This document shows, piece after piece, positions 42,371 through 54,470 of a stretch of 64,000 bases of DNA (position 1 is its first letter; each line of letters starts with the position of its first letter). The translations under genes were made by a program, and so were the position numbers. The stretch lies in NCBI GenBank assembly GCA_023512835.1, contig CM042085.1:35418324-35482323 (forward strand). The letters are read 5' to 3'. The stretch comes from Taxillus chinensis (Eukaryota > Streptophyta > Magnoliopsida > Santalales > Loranthaceae). The notes below the pieces were generated by a model. That model was not told where the DNA came from. It searched no databases and saw only the letters and a program-made list of their open reading frames with translations.

Positions 42371-45110
42371 TGTTGAACCCCATTTTGACCGAGTGAGATT
42401 ATTACCGTACTCGACGAAAGACCACAAGACGAAGGACTACTTTGGGAAACCTTAAATGCCCCAAGGCAAGAACAAGTGATAGAGGATGAAATTTGGAGAA
42501 GAAATGAAGAGATTATGACAAAAGTATCAAGTTTCATACGAATTTGAATTGGACAGCCGGTGCGTAGCGTACTGTTTTGCCAATAACTTCCTCGATACTT
42601 GTTGGAATTGAACAAAGTCAATTACATTGGTTAGATAAACTCGTTATCTATTATCTACAACTGGTTTGAGGTTATTCGGATCTCTATACATTCAGTTATG
42701 AGTTTTTGAAGTTAGTAGTCGAGTTTGGGTGAGATAGCCGGTGTACAGCACATTGTTTTACCAATAACTCGTTCAATACTTGTCAGAATTAAACAAAGTC
42801 AATTGCATTGGTTAGATAATATCTTTATCTATCATCTCCAACTGAGTTGAGGTTATTTTGAGCTGTGCATAATTAATTATGAATTTTTGAAGCTGACGAG
42901 CAGAATGCTCCCATTGTCATGTACCTCTGTGCGGTGTTTCCCAATTTTCTTCTAAATGCCTGATCCTTTTTGAGTGATTCTAATTTTTGGAGATAGACGA
43001 CAGAATTTCAAGAAAAACAAGACCTATTTGGACCTAATCCAAGCTTTGTGGAGAAAGTTATGAATTTTTGAAGTTGTTCCAGAAATCTGCCTTATTTTCC
43101 ACAAATTTTGGTTCTTCGTATGCATGTTTGTCCCCCATTGGCAGTTTTGTTTCTCCTTCGCCCAGTATATATACAAAGATACTCTCCTTACACAGCAAGT
43201 GAGAACAAGAGAGGCCTAAGGAAGCCCAAGTAGAGTCGTCACGTGGCGACTAAGCCCACACACGAAAATTTTTTAGGAAACGAAAATTCAAAACCTTCAA
43301 ACCTGAAGGTCAAACTTGGTCAAATCCGGGTCAAGCCCAGGTGATACGGAATAAGCCCAAATTTGGTGGTCAAACTTGGTCAAATCCGGGCTTAACCCAT
43401 TGATGCGGAATAAGGACCCACTTATGTGGAATAAGCCCATTGATGCGGAATACGGACCCACTGATGCGGAATAAGGACCTATTGATGCGAATAAGCCCAT
43501 TAATGCGAAACAAAGCCACCGATCCAGGAATAAGCCCGGATCCTGGAGGTCAAACTTGGTCAATAATCCAGAATAAGCCTGCTGATATGGAATAAGCCTA
43601 GATCCAGGAGGTCCATCAGCCTGAAAGTAGCTCCAACGCATCGAAACTCTAAAAATCCTTTTTTTAAGTGTATTAATTACGAACGGTGTCTTGGGACTCT
43701 ATTTTGGAGCATAGGGACGGGAAGATGTCATAATTAAATGAATAAAATCCTTGGGAAATCGAAGTTGTCCTTGGGGACTGCATGACCATTAATTCCCAAT
43801 GACATTAATACTCCGGAAATGCATTCAGCCCTTACCCACCAAGGCGTCCAGATACAACAGATGATTTAATAATCTCAAGCGATTTATTTATTTTCAGGCA
43901 TTGGGACTCCTTTTTCAAAGCATGGGAACTGTGAATTATTGTAAATTGCTTCTAATTAATACCTGGGAACCGAGAATCCTATTTTTGAAGTCATTAATTC
44001 ATTAGAACACCGCAATTGACTTATGGGGACTGTAAGGCATTCAATTAATGCCGAGGCGCGGGCTGTCTCCCCTAGGATCCCTATAAATAGGCTGCCCCAA
44101 GAGGCAGAGGGGGGGGGGGAGCGGGGGATCAAACAAAAAGGAGAACTTGCTGGACGGGATTGTGAGAGAGAAAAATCAAAGAGAGAGTTCTGAGAATATC
44201 TAAAGGCAGAAACACTTCATTTTGGGGGAAAAGCACCCGAATATTTCTTATTTTTGGTGGAAAGAGCCAACACTGAAGGAAATATACCGAATCAAGGAGG
44301 AAGACTTCTTTACTAATCATTGTGTTTTCAGGGATCACCAGGAAGAAAGAGGAGTCAACATCTGCATCATCTTAATTTCTCCAGGTTCCCTGCTTTGCTT
44401 TTGTTTATTAAAATGCTTATTTTTTAAATTCTTTTTCTTTGTGTGTTGTTTTCAAATGTAAAACCCAAAAACCTCTCTATTTTCCCTTTTTATTATTTCT
44501 CAAAGCTTAAAAAACAAAAGTTCACAAAAAAATACCTTGCATATCTCTTTTCACTTATTATTTTCAAAAATAATAAAAAATATAAAAATACAAAAGAATC
44601 ACCCTCTTCTAGAAAATTAAATCAGGGCCTAGGCGGTCATGAGGGTTGAGCCTTAGATGCTCATATCCTAGTCTGCCTGGGCCAATATCAATTGTGACAG
44701 TATTCTCATATTTCAATTCAAATGATTTTTGTTTTCTTTTCTAAAAGAGAAAATTACTTTTCTTTTCTAAAAGAAAGGCAAAATTGTCATATGGGCATAG
44801 ATCCCACATTCTTTTTCTAAAATTAGAATGTCTCTTTTTATTTTATTTTAAAATCCCTTTTTGTTGTTTTAAGGCCTAAATCCTAAAAACTCCCCCTTCT
44901 CGAAAATTAAAAATATAAAAAATAACTTCTTTTTTAATTATGCAAGCAAACACCCATAGATCAAGACTAGGTACCAATTGTGGGCATTGTGGGGGTGCAA
45001 GAGTTTTTCTTCCTTCCCTACACGTAACGACTCCCGAACCTAATTCTCTAGAACCGTAGACCTTTCTTTTTCTAGGTGCCCAATCACACCTCTAATTTGT
45101 TTGGTGGCGA
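42371..45110 (+). repeat. Ogre 3' LTR, cut by another LTR
   Basis: It starts TGTTGAACCCC and follows the 5' LTR closely up to 'tttggtggcga' at 45110, where a Tekay-family LTR begins. About 125 bases of the LTR end are missing and should lie beyond the window. TATA-like sequence is at about 44080-44091 and an 11-G run near 44109. Confidence 0.92.
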
Positions 45111-45275
45111 TCGTAAAGACTCATATTTGAGTAGTTTTGAGAGATAGCCATTCTATGGGAATGCAACTATCCGGACGGTAGTGTAGTCGTCGATGGGGGC
45201 ATTTTGACTGTACTTGGGCCCGATTTCGAGTCGGGGCCCCGTTTGACTCGATTATTGACTTTTTGGGGTTTATTG
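45111..45275 (+). mobile_element. Tekay-2 LTR, first piece
   Basis: Starts CGTAAAGACTCATATTT-like and matches the Tekay-1 LTR start (17819 onward) through 'gactttttggggtttattg'. It is split by the Copia-2 element and continues at 58081. Confidence 0.85.
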
Positions 45276-46522
45276 TGATGGTCCCTTGGAGCTTAGAAGG
45301 GGGGGGGGGTGAATAGGCTCTTATCGAAACTCTTTTACACTCTTAAGGCATGACATCGATCTAGTTAAGTGATAGAATCATCTGGGAAGATAACCAAGAT
45401 AGTGGAAGTATTTTGTTTTATTATCAAGAGATAATTACAACAAAATAAAAGCAACTCTCTTACACTCTATTTTACAAAAGGATTCACACACTAGCCTAGA
45501 TTTTATCCTTGAGCTCTTGTGCATACAAAGGGTTAATTCCGGCTCATACGCTGTATCTCGCCTTTTACAAATATACAAATATGAATATTTATACAAACAT
45601 TCCTAAGAGACAACCTTGGAACTTGTAGTTCCGGAATGCGTTCAGCACTAACTATTCCTCGGTAATCTGTCTGCCTTGACTGCTGCGGTTTGTGGAGCTC
45701 ACGATCTTGGGTTTGAAGAGTATAATTGCATTTGTGAGTTCCCAAATACAATTGAGGTTGTGTCCACATATCCGGATGATCCACGTGTAAGATTCTTCAG
45801 GTTCTCAATAAATTTGTCTTACATCGGGACGCCACGAGCTGATAACATTAAATGTGGTGAGTTGAAGGAGTATCTTCTTGGTCCGGTGTAATTCTCCTTA
45901 CTCCGTTGCTAATGAAGCTCGGAACCTTACTCCGTGTCAGTGATTGCTTACTCCGTATCTGTTTAGTACTAGAATCCTTAGTCCGTGCCAGCGCTTCCTT
46001 ACTCCGCATGTAAGTTCCTTACTCCGTATGTAAATTCCTTACTCCGTATGTAAGTTCCTTACTTCGGGCGAGTCTTAAAAGGCCGGATGACTTATTCCGT
46101 ATCAGTGCTTCTTTATTCCGCATGTAAGTTCCTTACTCCGTATGTAAATTCCTTACTCCGGGCGAGTCTAAGGGATCAGAGTGCTTACTCCGTACTAGCG
46201 TTTCCTTACTCCGCATCTAGTTTGTTTACTCCGTGCGAATAAAGGCTCGGATCCTTATTCCGCATCAATACTTTTAAGTTCTTAGTCCGTACGAATGTTC
46301 CTTATTCCATATGTATTGATGACTTGGTTATTTACCAAGTGTTTGACGACACTCACTCTTGTCCGGATCAGGATTATGTATCCCGTCCTTAGCTTTTCTC
46401 TCACGAGTGTATCTCCAGATTAATATCATATCTTCTGCAACGATCAAATAAACACAAGAGATCTCAGATCAAATTACATAAGGCTTTATCAGCATTATCC
46501 AAATTCTGGGTTTGATCCAACA
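45276..46522 (-). repeat. Copia-2 3' LTR
   Basis: On the minus strand it starts TGTTGGATC (46522) and ends with a C-run and GGGACCATCA. An 11-G run is seen at 45299-45309 on the plus strand. A TTACTCCGT-type array spans 45890-46310. A purine tract (ATTGGGGAAGAT) precedes the LTR start, at 46523-46534. Confidence 0.92.
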
Positions 46523-46665
46523 ATCTTCCCCAATTATGGATATGCCCAAACCCTTTGTAATCTGATCTGGTAAGTAGTGCAAAAAGATAACATACAAAAT
46601 ACGCATCACAACCAAATTTATTTATCAGCAACTAAGTACAATTCAGCCTTAATACAAGATTTTCA

Positions 46666-47340
46666 CTAAGGTACATAAGGCTTACTATACTTGAAGATCA
46701 TAGTTGCTGCCTTCTCTCTAAGCTCCATTGTCTGCTTCATCGTATAAGTAGTGTGTTGGCTCCACGATTTGTCCACAGTCAAAAATGACTTGATGAAGTA
46801 ACAGACAAAGGCCCCGCAGCTATCTCCATCCGGCTGTTGTGGCACTTGCTTCTTGCCCCGGAATGTCGCCTTCAGCTTCTCAGTTAGACCCAAGGGTGTG
46901 ATGCCCAACTCTTCATATAAACCAGCTTTCTTCACACCCTGTCGGCTGAGACACAGTGGCTCCCATTAATTCTTTCTTACAAAATGCTCCACTATCTGAT
47001 GAGAATCAATGAGAATCATTTGCTTGGACTGAATCATGAAGATAGCCATCATGAAGTGTGGCGACATGATCCGGTACGGAATGAGGATAGTTGAGAGAGT
47101 TTTCCATGGCTTGCTATCCTCAGCAGTTCCGTTGATGAAGGACTGAATTAGATCCACACTGGGAAGATAGCCTTCATTCCAACACGGCAGAACTTCAAAC
47201 AAGTGCCCGTCCTTATATAGAGATGGAAACAGCCTCATCTCCATTTTAGCAGGCCTCGAGAAGTTGTCAATGTCTTCTGTAGTAAAGAGTCCTTTCTCCG
47301 AATAAAGAGTCTGAATGTCGTCCGGGGAGAAAGGGTGCAT
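46666..47340 (-). pseudogene. Ulp1-like C48 cysteine protease domain of Copia-2 accessory ORF
   Basis: Ulp1 proteases cleave SUMO from proteins; substrate here is unknown. From 47340 the minus strand reads FSPDDIQTLYSEKG, GYLPSVDLIQSFING, then IPYRIMSPHFMMAIFMI with the candidate catalytic His (codon 47058-47056) and MILIDSHQ with Asp (47007-47005). A TAA at 46968-46966 interrupts it. The same frame continues to VPQQPDGDSCGAFVCYF with Gln and Cys six apart (Cys codon 46818-46816) and ends KYSKPYVP, TAA. His-Asp-Gln-Cys order and spacing match the family. It is sense to the element and ends about 140 bases from the LTR. Confidence 0.75.
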
Positions 47341-48543
47341 TTCGAAAAGGCATCTTCTCTCGAGGAAGACGTTGCATAGGACTTCATTGCTTTGCGAACA
47401 CTTCCATCCGCATCAGAAGGGTCAAACGCCGCGTATGATGGGAGGAAGGTGTCGACTGCGGATGAGGAGGATGGAGGAGGAGCTGGAGCTGCAGTAGAGG
47501 AGCTTGGTTGAGAGAAGCGACTTCGTTTGGGAATTTGAACTCCCTGAAGCACTGAAGCGGCAGGCCGCTTCTCAGTCCGAGTAGATGGTTGTGGTGCAGA
47601 AGGAGCAGAGGGGGCAGACGAATCAGATGACACTTTCTCCCACGGTTTGGCAGATCACCGGGAAGCAATGGGAGGACGAGCCATCGTGTGCGCCAGGTCC
47701 GCGAAGGAGGTAGATAGTGAATGAATGGACGAGGCGACTAGATCCATTTTCTGCTCCATAGAGGTGGAGGAGTCAGTGAGAGCGAGAGAGGAGTTGGGTG
47801 CCGAGTGCATCAACCTTGGCGGCGATGGCGGAAATTTGGGCACTTTGACCCTGGGCGTGGCGGTCCAGCTGGGCGGAGAGCACAGCGTCGGAGTGGACCG
47901 TGCCAAAAGAGGCACGCCCAAGGACCAACTCCGGAGCTTTGGAGGACTCCCCCGCATGAACAGGAGCAGGGGTGCGCTGGGCAGAGGAGTCTGCAGGAGT
48001 ATCAGTAGCAGTAGCAGAACGGGCATCCGGAGCATCAGAGGCATCCGGAGCAGCTGACCTGCTTTGACCAGAGAGGTCAACCACGGGAATGGCAGCAGTA
48101 GGAGAAGAGGGGCCAGCCGTAACAGGAGAAGGACCCCGGGCGGAATGAACTGGGCTGGAGGGAGTAGTGAACGCCACATCTGGAATGGAGGCCAGCGTAA
48201 GAAAGCCGTGATCCAAGTTCTAGATGATCATGGTCTCCGGGGATTGGGTATGTCGTGTGTAAAACACCCGGAGATCGTTGTCAGGAATAGAGGCGGTGTG
48301 GGCAAGGCTAAAACGGAGCCATAGGTCCGTTAAGGTGTCAGCGGAGAGATGGTCAAGATAATCTCGGGGTGGAGGTAGGGGAGGCAAAGGGGCTTCCGAA
48401 GAAGAGGCCGGGACATCAGCAGTGGCGGCCGCAACAGCGGTATCAACTGCGGCAGCAACAGCAGAGGAGGAGGGAGTGGGGACATCCGCAGCAGATGGAG
48501 CCGAGGAAACGACTTTAGAGGCATCACGGCGAGATGGCCCCAT
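47235..48543 (-). pseudogene. Low-complexity and coiled-coil middle of accessory ORF
   Basis: Sense frame from 48543 reads MGPSRRDASKVV and a Ser/Ala/Pro-rich stretch. A TAG near 48220, likely from CAG, follows, then ASIPDVAFTTPSSP and DLSGQSRSAAPDASD. A heptad-like helix (SAQISAIAAKVDALGTQL) is continued after a frameshift near 47790 by DSSTSMEQKMDLVASSIHSL. A TGA near 47655 likely came from CGA. A basic stretch (IPKRSRF) could be a nuclear signal. A last shift near 47345 leads into the protease. The plus strand also has long open frames here, but these are composition shadows. Confidence 0.6.
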
Positions 48544-49375
48544 AACCTCGGATGGGTCGGCACGAACGCCGTGGCCGGGAGGCCCGAGAATGAGAAGGTG
48601 CTACAACGGACCGAATTCGGGAGGATCGGGGTGCAGAACTGACGTCGAGGGCTTGGATGTCGGAGGGGTCACCAACAGAACTGCCTTGTTGTTCCGAGGC
48701 AGGGAGAATGCGGAGAGCTGTAGACGGTTGGCGGGCTATCATGTTCCCATCCGGCATAAGATAATGAAGGTAATACGCCGGAGGAAATGGAACAACATCA
48801 TATCGGGCGAAATGGTCCGAATTAAGATGCCGGAAGACAATGCTGAGGATGCGCGCGAACGAACGGTTCTTGGGACCATTCTGCGAAGAACCGAAACAAG
48901 AACATCCCCCAATCCATCGGAAGTCCTTCAAAAACGTCGTACATGGCCAGGGAGAAGGTCGTACGGAACGGAGTCGAGGGCGGATGTGCGAGCTAGTAAG
49001 CATCGACTCAAGATGGTCGCCATACATCGATAGCGACCTTGGAAGGATTTCACCTTGTATTCCTTGCCTTTCGGAATCCGGGCGCTGTGGTTCACCAAGA
49101 GGTAGGTGGAGAGCAGCGCGGGAAACGGCTGGAGTGATGATGATGGATTCACCGCGGACATAGGAGATTATAGAATCGGTGGTGCAGCGAATCCGTTGGT
49201 AATACTCAATGATGTTGTCGATAAGAAGATCGACGGGATTGGAGATCAGGTTGAGTATATGCAAGGCTTCAAGGAGAGGGCGAAGCTGGAAAAACTAATC
49301 CGGAGGATTAGAGACAGCACTCCAATCAACCAGATGGCCAGGATTAACGCCGGAAAGAGAGATTCTGGGTGCCAT
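48524..49375 (-). pseudogene. N-terminal domain of accessory ORF, plant transposon protein-like
   Basis: ATG at 49375 in good context opens MAPRISLSGVNPGHLVDWSA; an in-frame TAG follows after 25 residues. The stretch IRCTTDSIISYVRGESIIITPAVSRAALHLP resembles the 'putative plant transposon protein' domain, in which a V-R-G motif and a P-x-x-[IV]-x-R-x-L motif are usual. Frame changes occur inside (an alternative frame at 49161-48928 has KGKEYKVKSFQGRY). The last part reads HFARYDVVPFPPAYYLHYL. The domain name is my recollection and should be tested by a profile search. Confidence 0.5.
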
Positions 49376-49490
49376 TGCAGATGAAATTTGAAGGACAAGA
49401 GGAAAGGTGAGGTCTTGGCGATGGAAGGAGTAACGAGAGGTTTAGGGATTTGAAATGAGCAAAACTCGTGCTTCGCATGAATGATCAGAA

Positions 49491-49497
49491 CATATAA
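49491..49497 (-). promoter_or_regulatory. TATA-like box 5' of the accessory ORF
   Basis: On the minus strand TTATATG lies 116 bases upstream of the accessory ATG. Between them is CCCTAAACC (49439-49447), a telo-box-like motif often found in plant 5' leaders. Either could be chance. Confidence 0.3.
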
Positions 49498-51046
49498 GAC
49501 CGAGTCCGCAAATGTCAGCGGGTCTACGAATTGGCGAGTGAAACAGGGGACCCACTTGACAGGCTGATGTCATTAGTCCGGATATCGATGCACCTCCGAA
49601 TGAAACGATGTCGTGGAGACCGCATGACTAAATAAGTGTAACAGCTGGTCGCCATCCAGAGAAGTGTGTGTGCATCCCGAGATTTGCATTTAATGAATCA
49701 TCATGATTCCTCTTCAAAAGCACGCGACATATAGGAAGACTTGGATTGTCGCAATTAGACTGTGTCAGGAGTCCGGAGGAATGAACCGACAATCATCCGG
49801 AGTAAATAATAGTCGAGGAAGAGTATCCGGATGAAAAGTAGACCGTGTCCGTAGTAGACAAAGTTCAGTGAGAGAGTAAAGTAGATTCCTTTGCGATCAA
49901 TAAGTCGAAGAGAAGAGAAGTACCACAACACTTCAAATCCAAGACTATGGACTAGATTTATCGATACGGTTGCAAAGAGAATCGAACCTGTAACTAAAAA
50001 AAAATGAACCGAAAATACAAAAGCTTAACAGGAAAGGATTAGTACGAATTAGGGAAAATAATCAGTGAAAAACGACATAATCCGAACTAATGAGAAACAG
50101 AACTTATGCATTACTAAGCATGTAAGAGACATATACATACGTGAGAATGATCAATATTACTGAATCAGGGCATATGTCAGATAACCATACACAAGTTCAT
50201 ATAGGTCAACATAGCAAAACCGCCTTGCTGACCAACGTAACTAAGATTAATTAAAGATCATATGATTTGACCAATTTAGAATTCATGAGTGAAAAAGGTG
50301 GAAGCGAACACATGTCAAAAGTAAGCAGGTGATTAGCCGATTAAAATGCATGGTTGAAGAAAGAAAATACATCCAAGCATGCCACTTTTCTGATCCAAAA
50401 CAGCATATCCAGTTAGATCCGGAAGTAAAAGTTTAGAGGAGGGAGTATCCGAGACATATTAGGGGTTCATTACTGCTCCCCCGTAGATCATTTAATCCTC
50501 TCAATGAAAAGCTCCCCCTCAAATAGACAGCCAGGAAAGAGGTCATGAGACATATACGGGGGGTATTACTGAGTAATATATAAAGCATTTTCTCCCCCGT
50601 AGATTGTGCAATCCTCTTGGTTGACATTTCCGGTTTGTAGTTCAGCACTGTCTATCTTATTAGAAAACTATACTTCCGAAACTAACTAGACTACGATTGA
50701 GTATTCATCCACCAGACATTCCGAGCTAACCCACTTCATTTCTTCAACTATACATGTTAATAGAGTAATCTAAATGAACATGCTATTGTCATGTGGTGAT
50801 TGGTGAAAATTAAGATCATGAAGCTAGAAAGAGGTAAATCATATAAACTTTAATCATGTTAGCTTAAACGACTTCACCGGAAACGCAAGCATCCTCCCAC
50901 AATGAAATTGATATTAATATCGAAGCATGAAGCCGTTAATCGGTAAGTATGATCAGCATTAAAATCGGTATGTATCTTCCACTTTCAATAAAAGCACAAT
51001 GCATGTTCCGATAGTAAGTATCCTGTTGGGCAATTTAAATGTGAAG
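49498..51046 (-). other. Copia-2 spacer between pol and accessory ORF
   Basis: No coding region recognised. Near 50430-50610 the sense strand has GGGGGAG-type purine tracts and repeated 'cccccgtagat' words on the plus strand, usual after Copia pol. The rest is AT-rich and featureless to me. Confidence 0.55.
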
Positions 51047-51577
51047 CTATGCAGAGAAGTCAAGCATACCTAATCGGAAGAGTAGTTCAGAGAATCTTGC
51101 ATCAGGTAGGGGCTTTGTGAGCATGTCTGCCAGTTGATCTTCAGTAGCAACATGTTCCAGTGAAATGTGATGTTTGAGAACATGGTCGCGTATGAAGTGA
51201 TACCTGACCTCAATATGCTTCATCTTAGGGTGCATGACAGGATTGTTGCTAATAGCAATTGCACTAGTGATGTCGCGGAGAGTGGAATAGATGACATGTT
51301 GAAACCGTAGTCGATAAGTTGACTTTGCATCCAGAGTAGCTATGCGCAACGAACTCCCAAAGCAGCTATATATTCCGCCTCAGTGATAGAGGTTGATACG
51401 GAATTCGCTTCTTCCCGAACCATGAGATCAATCTATTTCCAAGAAACTGACACGTACCACTTGTGCTCTTCCTGTCGATGCGACATCCAGCGAAGTCGGC
51501 ATCAGAGTATCCGGATAAGGTGAAGTTTGACTCCTTTGGGTACTAGAGTCCCAAATTCATCGTTCCCTTGAGATACC
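51047..51577 (-). pseudogene. Copia-2 RNase H
   Basis: Ends the pol frame at 51047. Landmarks on the minus strand are ITSAIAISNNPVMHPKMKHI, VRYHFIRDHV and the C-terminal DQLADMLTKPLPDARF. Upstream parts (DADFAGCRIDRKSTSG type) are readable only in shifted frames. Broken by at least two frame changes. Confidence 0.82.
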
Positions 51578-52690
51578 TTAATATCCGTTTAACATGAAGC
51601 ATATGTGACTCCTTGGGATTCGCCTGATAGCGTGCACAAATGCAAGTTGCAAACATAATGTCCGGGCGACTTGTTGTGAGATACAAGCAAGGATCCTATC
51701 ATCCCTCTCGTAGTCAGTCACATTTCCCGATATGCCGTCCACATCAGGATCTAACTTGGCACTGACAGGCATGGGAGTTTTGACGGGAGATGAACCTTCC
51801 ATACCAAACTTCTTAATAAGATCGCGAGTGTACTTAGCTTGATTAATGAAGATTCCTTCCTTCAATGGTTTAACTTCTATTCCGAGGAAGTATGACAGTT
51901 CTCCCATCATGCTCATCTCAAACTTGCCTGTCATCAACTTAGCGAACTCCTCACAAAGCTTCAGATTCGTTGATCCGAAAATGATATCATCCACATATAT
52001 CTGTACGATTAGAGTGTGTCCTTTCTCTTTTCATAGAAATAAGGTGGTGTCAATCTTCCCTTTTTGGAAGTTGTGAGCAAGTAGGAATTCTGACAATGTG
52101 TCGTACCAGGCTCTTGGAGCTTGCTTCAAACCATATAAAGTTTTCCGAAGTTTGTAGACTAGATGTCCTGCTTTAGGTTCAATGAAACCGGGAGGCTGTT
52201 TTACATAAACCTCCCCTTGAAGATCTCCATTCAGGAATGCGCTCTTGATGTTCATTTGATAAACTATGAAGTTTTCATATGAAGCATACGCCTGTAAACA
52301 TCCGGATTGCCTCAAGTCTTGCTACTGAAGCAAAGGTCTCATCATAGTCTATTCCTTTTTCTTGACGATATCCTTTGGCTACCGGGTCCTGGCTTTGTTC
52401 CGGATTACAATTCCATCCGTATCAAGCTTGTTCCAGAACACTCATTTAATGCCAATGACTTGCTGAGACTTAGGCCTTGGTACTAAGGTCCACACATTAT
52501 TTCTCTTAAATTGATTCAGCTTTTCTTGCATAGCTTCTATCCAATTTGAATCATGAAGAGCTTCATCTACCACCTTTGGTTCTATTTGAGATAGAAAACA
52601 TGAGTAAAGACTCATGTTGGAGGTGGCTGCTCTTGTTCTTACACCAACAGTAGGATCACCAATCACTTGATCTGAGGGATGGTTTCGGGT
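51578..52690 (-). pseudogene. Copia-2 reverse transcriptase
   Basis: On the minus strand: SNWIEAMQEKLNQFKRNNVW, then IVYQMNIKSAFLNGDLQGEV (MDVK to MNIK), TLYGLKQAPRAWYDTL, and IYVDDIIFGST with the catalytic Asp pair intact (51986-51997). Next are LSYFLGIEVKPLKEGIFI and FGMEGSSPVKTPM. Stops or shifts occur near 52030, 52320-52440 and 51700. The sequence KSAFLNG and FGST suits the Sirevirus group. Confidence 0.88.
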
Positions 52691-53960
52691 TTATCTGTAA
52701 TTCTGTGCATGTGATGGATGATCTTGAACAATTTGAAGCTCTTCTAGATTAGGTGGTTCAGTTGTATCCGCTGGTTGAGCTTCGTCCGGACTAGATGTTT
52801 CCGTATTGAAAGGTACGGTTGAACTAGATGGTTCTTCAACACTGTTTCTTTCAGTGTTAACTGGTCCGGACGGACTTGAAGGTGCTCCGGAATTTTGGGT
52901 ATCCGTAGGAGTATGTCCGGAGCTAAATGGTAGTCCGGAGTCCGAGTCATCCGTAGCATCGTCCATATAATTTCTTTGTGCTTCGCTGATGCCACGTGGT
53001 TGGTCAAGATGTGTAGCAGGAACATTCATAAACTTCGAATAATCGACGTTGCTGTCCATGACCTGGACATTAGAACTTGAAGAACCGACTTTTGACCAAT
53101 CAAGGTTAGCTTCATCAAAAGTCACATGGATAGATTCTTCAACTTTAAAAAGTTTTCTATTGAAGACCCGATAAGCCTTGCTATGTAATGAGTACCCGAC
53201 AAAAATCCCATCATCAGATTTTGGTTCAAATTTATTCCGGGTCTCTTTGCCATTTATCAATATATAGCAAGTACACCCAAAAGCTCTGAGATGTGAAATT
53301 GAAGGTTTTCGTCCTCTCCACATCTCATAGGGTGTTTTCATGGTAGATTTATTTATTAGAGTTCTGTTCGAACATAACAGGCAAGTGGACACAACTTGAC
53401 CCATAGGCGAGAGGAAGCGTTGCCCCTGCTAACATGGATCTACCAGCTTCAACTAAAGTACGATTCTTGCACTCAGCTACTCCATTTTGTTGTGGAGTTT
53501 TGGGAGCAGAGAAGTCATCTTGTATGCCCTGTTCGAAACAATATGATCTCATTTACGAAAAGTCAAATTCTATACCATGATCACTCCTGATGCACTTTAT
53601 GCTCGATCCTTGTGAGTTGCTTATCCAATTGAAGAGATCTACTAGATGCTCAAAAGTTTGATCCTTTGATTTCAGGAACATCACCCATGTGTATCCTGGT
53701 GAAATCATTGATAACCACTAGGGTATATCTCGCACCGGCTAGTGATGGAACGATATAGGACCACATAGGTCCATATGAAGAAGTTGTAGAGGAGCAGTTA
53801 TTGAATTAATTGATTTGCTCTTAAAGCTATGTTTGGTCTGTTTGCCCGGTTGGCATTCTCGACGGAGAGTGTCTCTGGAGAATTTGAGTTTAGGTAAACC
53901 AGTGACAAGATCAAGTGACGCTAATTTAGACATTGTCTTCAAGTTTAAATGTGCGCATCG
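52691..53960 (-). pseudogene. Copia-2 integrase
   Basis: The pre-integrase region reads WLWHKRCAHLNLKTMSKLA (Gly of the usual LGH is altered) and RRECQPGKQTKHSF. The core has Asp in LLHMDLCGPISF, Asp in IRSDHGIEFD and Glu in QQNGVAECKNRTLVE, where VERKN is usual. A second part from 53404 reads MKTPYEMWRGRKPSISHLRA and FVGYSLHSKAYRVFN. A long variable Ser/Pro/Thr-rich tail leads to RT. The catalytic triad is present but several frame breaks separate it. Confidence 0.87.
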
Positions 53961-54470
53961 CTTGTGCCATAACCAATTATCTTCATCTGAAGCTTTAGTG
54001 AGGAAGCATACGGGTCGAAGAATTATTTCTTAAGACCACCGAGTATATGTCCCCATCTCTTGATCCGGATAACTTAATATCTCCAGGATAAGTTTTCTCT
54101 TCTTGTACAAGAGTTGGACATAAAGGAAACGATAAATCCTTTGTCACATAAATTACCGACACTTAGCAAATTATGCTTCAAACCTTCGACTAGTGCAACT
54201 CTTGTGATTGATACACGGCCGTTAGTTAAAGTGCCATACCCGATCGTCTTACCTTTGCTGTTGTCACCATATGAAACGGATGGACCTCGTTTTTCATTAA
54301 CTTCTACGAGCGAGTCTGATCACCCGTCATATGTCCAGGAGCATCCACTATCGAGGATCCACTTGCTTTGATTAATCTTTAACTTCAAGTGATCCGGCAA
54401 TGCATTCCAGAGATGCTCTCTGAAAGACAACAGTTTACACTTTTGGTGCCCAAACTTGTTTCGGGCGGTT
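53961..54470 (-). pseudogene. Copia-2 protease region
   Basis: On the minus strand, KWILDSGCS (about 54345-54371) is the Copia protease start; an extra base just after it shifts HMTGD out of frame. The rest is readable in pieces. It is followed by the integrase zinc site. Confidence 0.75.

Larger units (their letters stand above)
2243..45110 (+). mobile_element. Ogre/Tat-lineage Ty3/gypsy retrotransposon, heavily nested
   Basis: A large plus-strand element begins TGTTGAATCCC at 2243. Its second LTR begins TGTTGAACCCC at 42371, directly after a polypurine tract. Domain order is 5' LTR, PBS, extra ORF1, gag, protease with G-patch, intron, RT, RNase H, second RNase H, integrase, long 3' region, 3' LTR. 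The extra ORF1, dual RNase H, pro-RT intron and tRNA-Arg-type PBS are hallmarks of Ogre elements. The element is broken by at least five insertions, and its 3' LTR is cut at 45110 by another LTR. The flank before 2243 is CAGCT; the other copy of the target duplication would lie beyond the window. Confidence 0.9.

Noticed and set aside
46666..49375. Env-like protein in Copia-2, as in some Sireviruses
   Set aside because: No signal peptide, transmembrane helix or envelope-like layout was readable; the C-terminal half instead has Ulp1-type catalytic motifs.
47725..49384. Long plus-strand open frames opposite the accessory ORF
   Set aside because: They are antisense to the element, lack recognisable domains and follow the G/C-rich composition of the Ser/Ala/Pro-coding sense strand.
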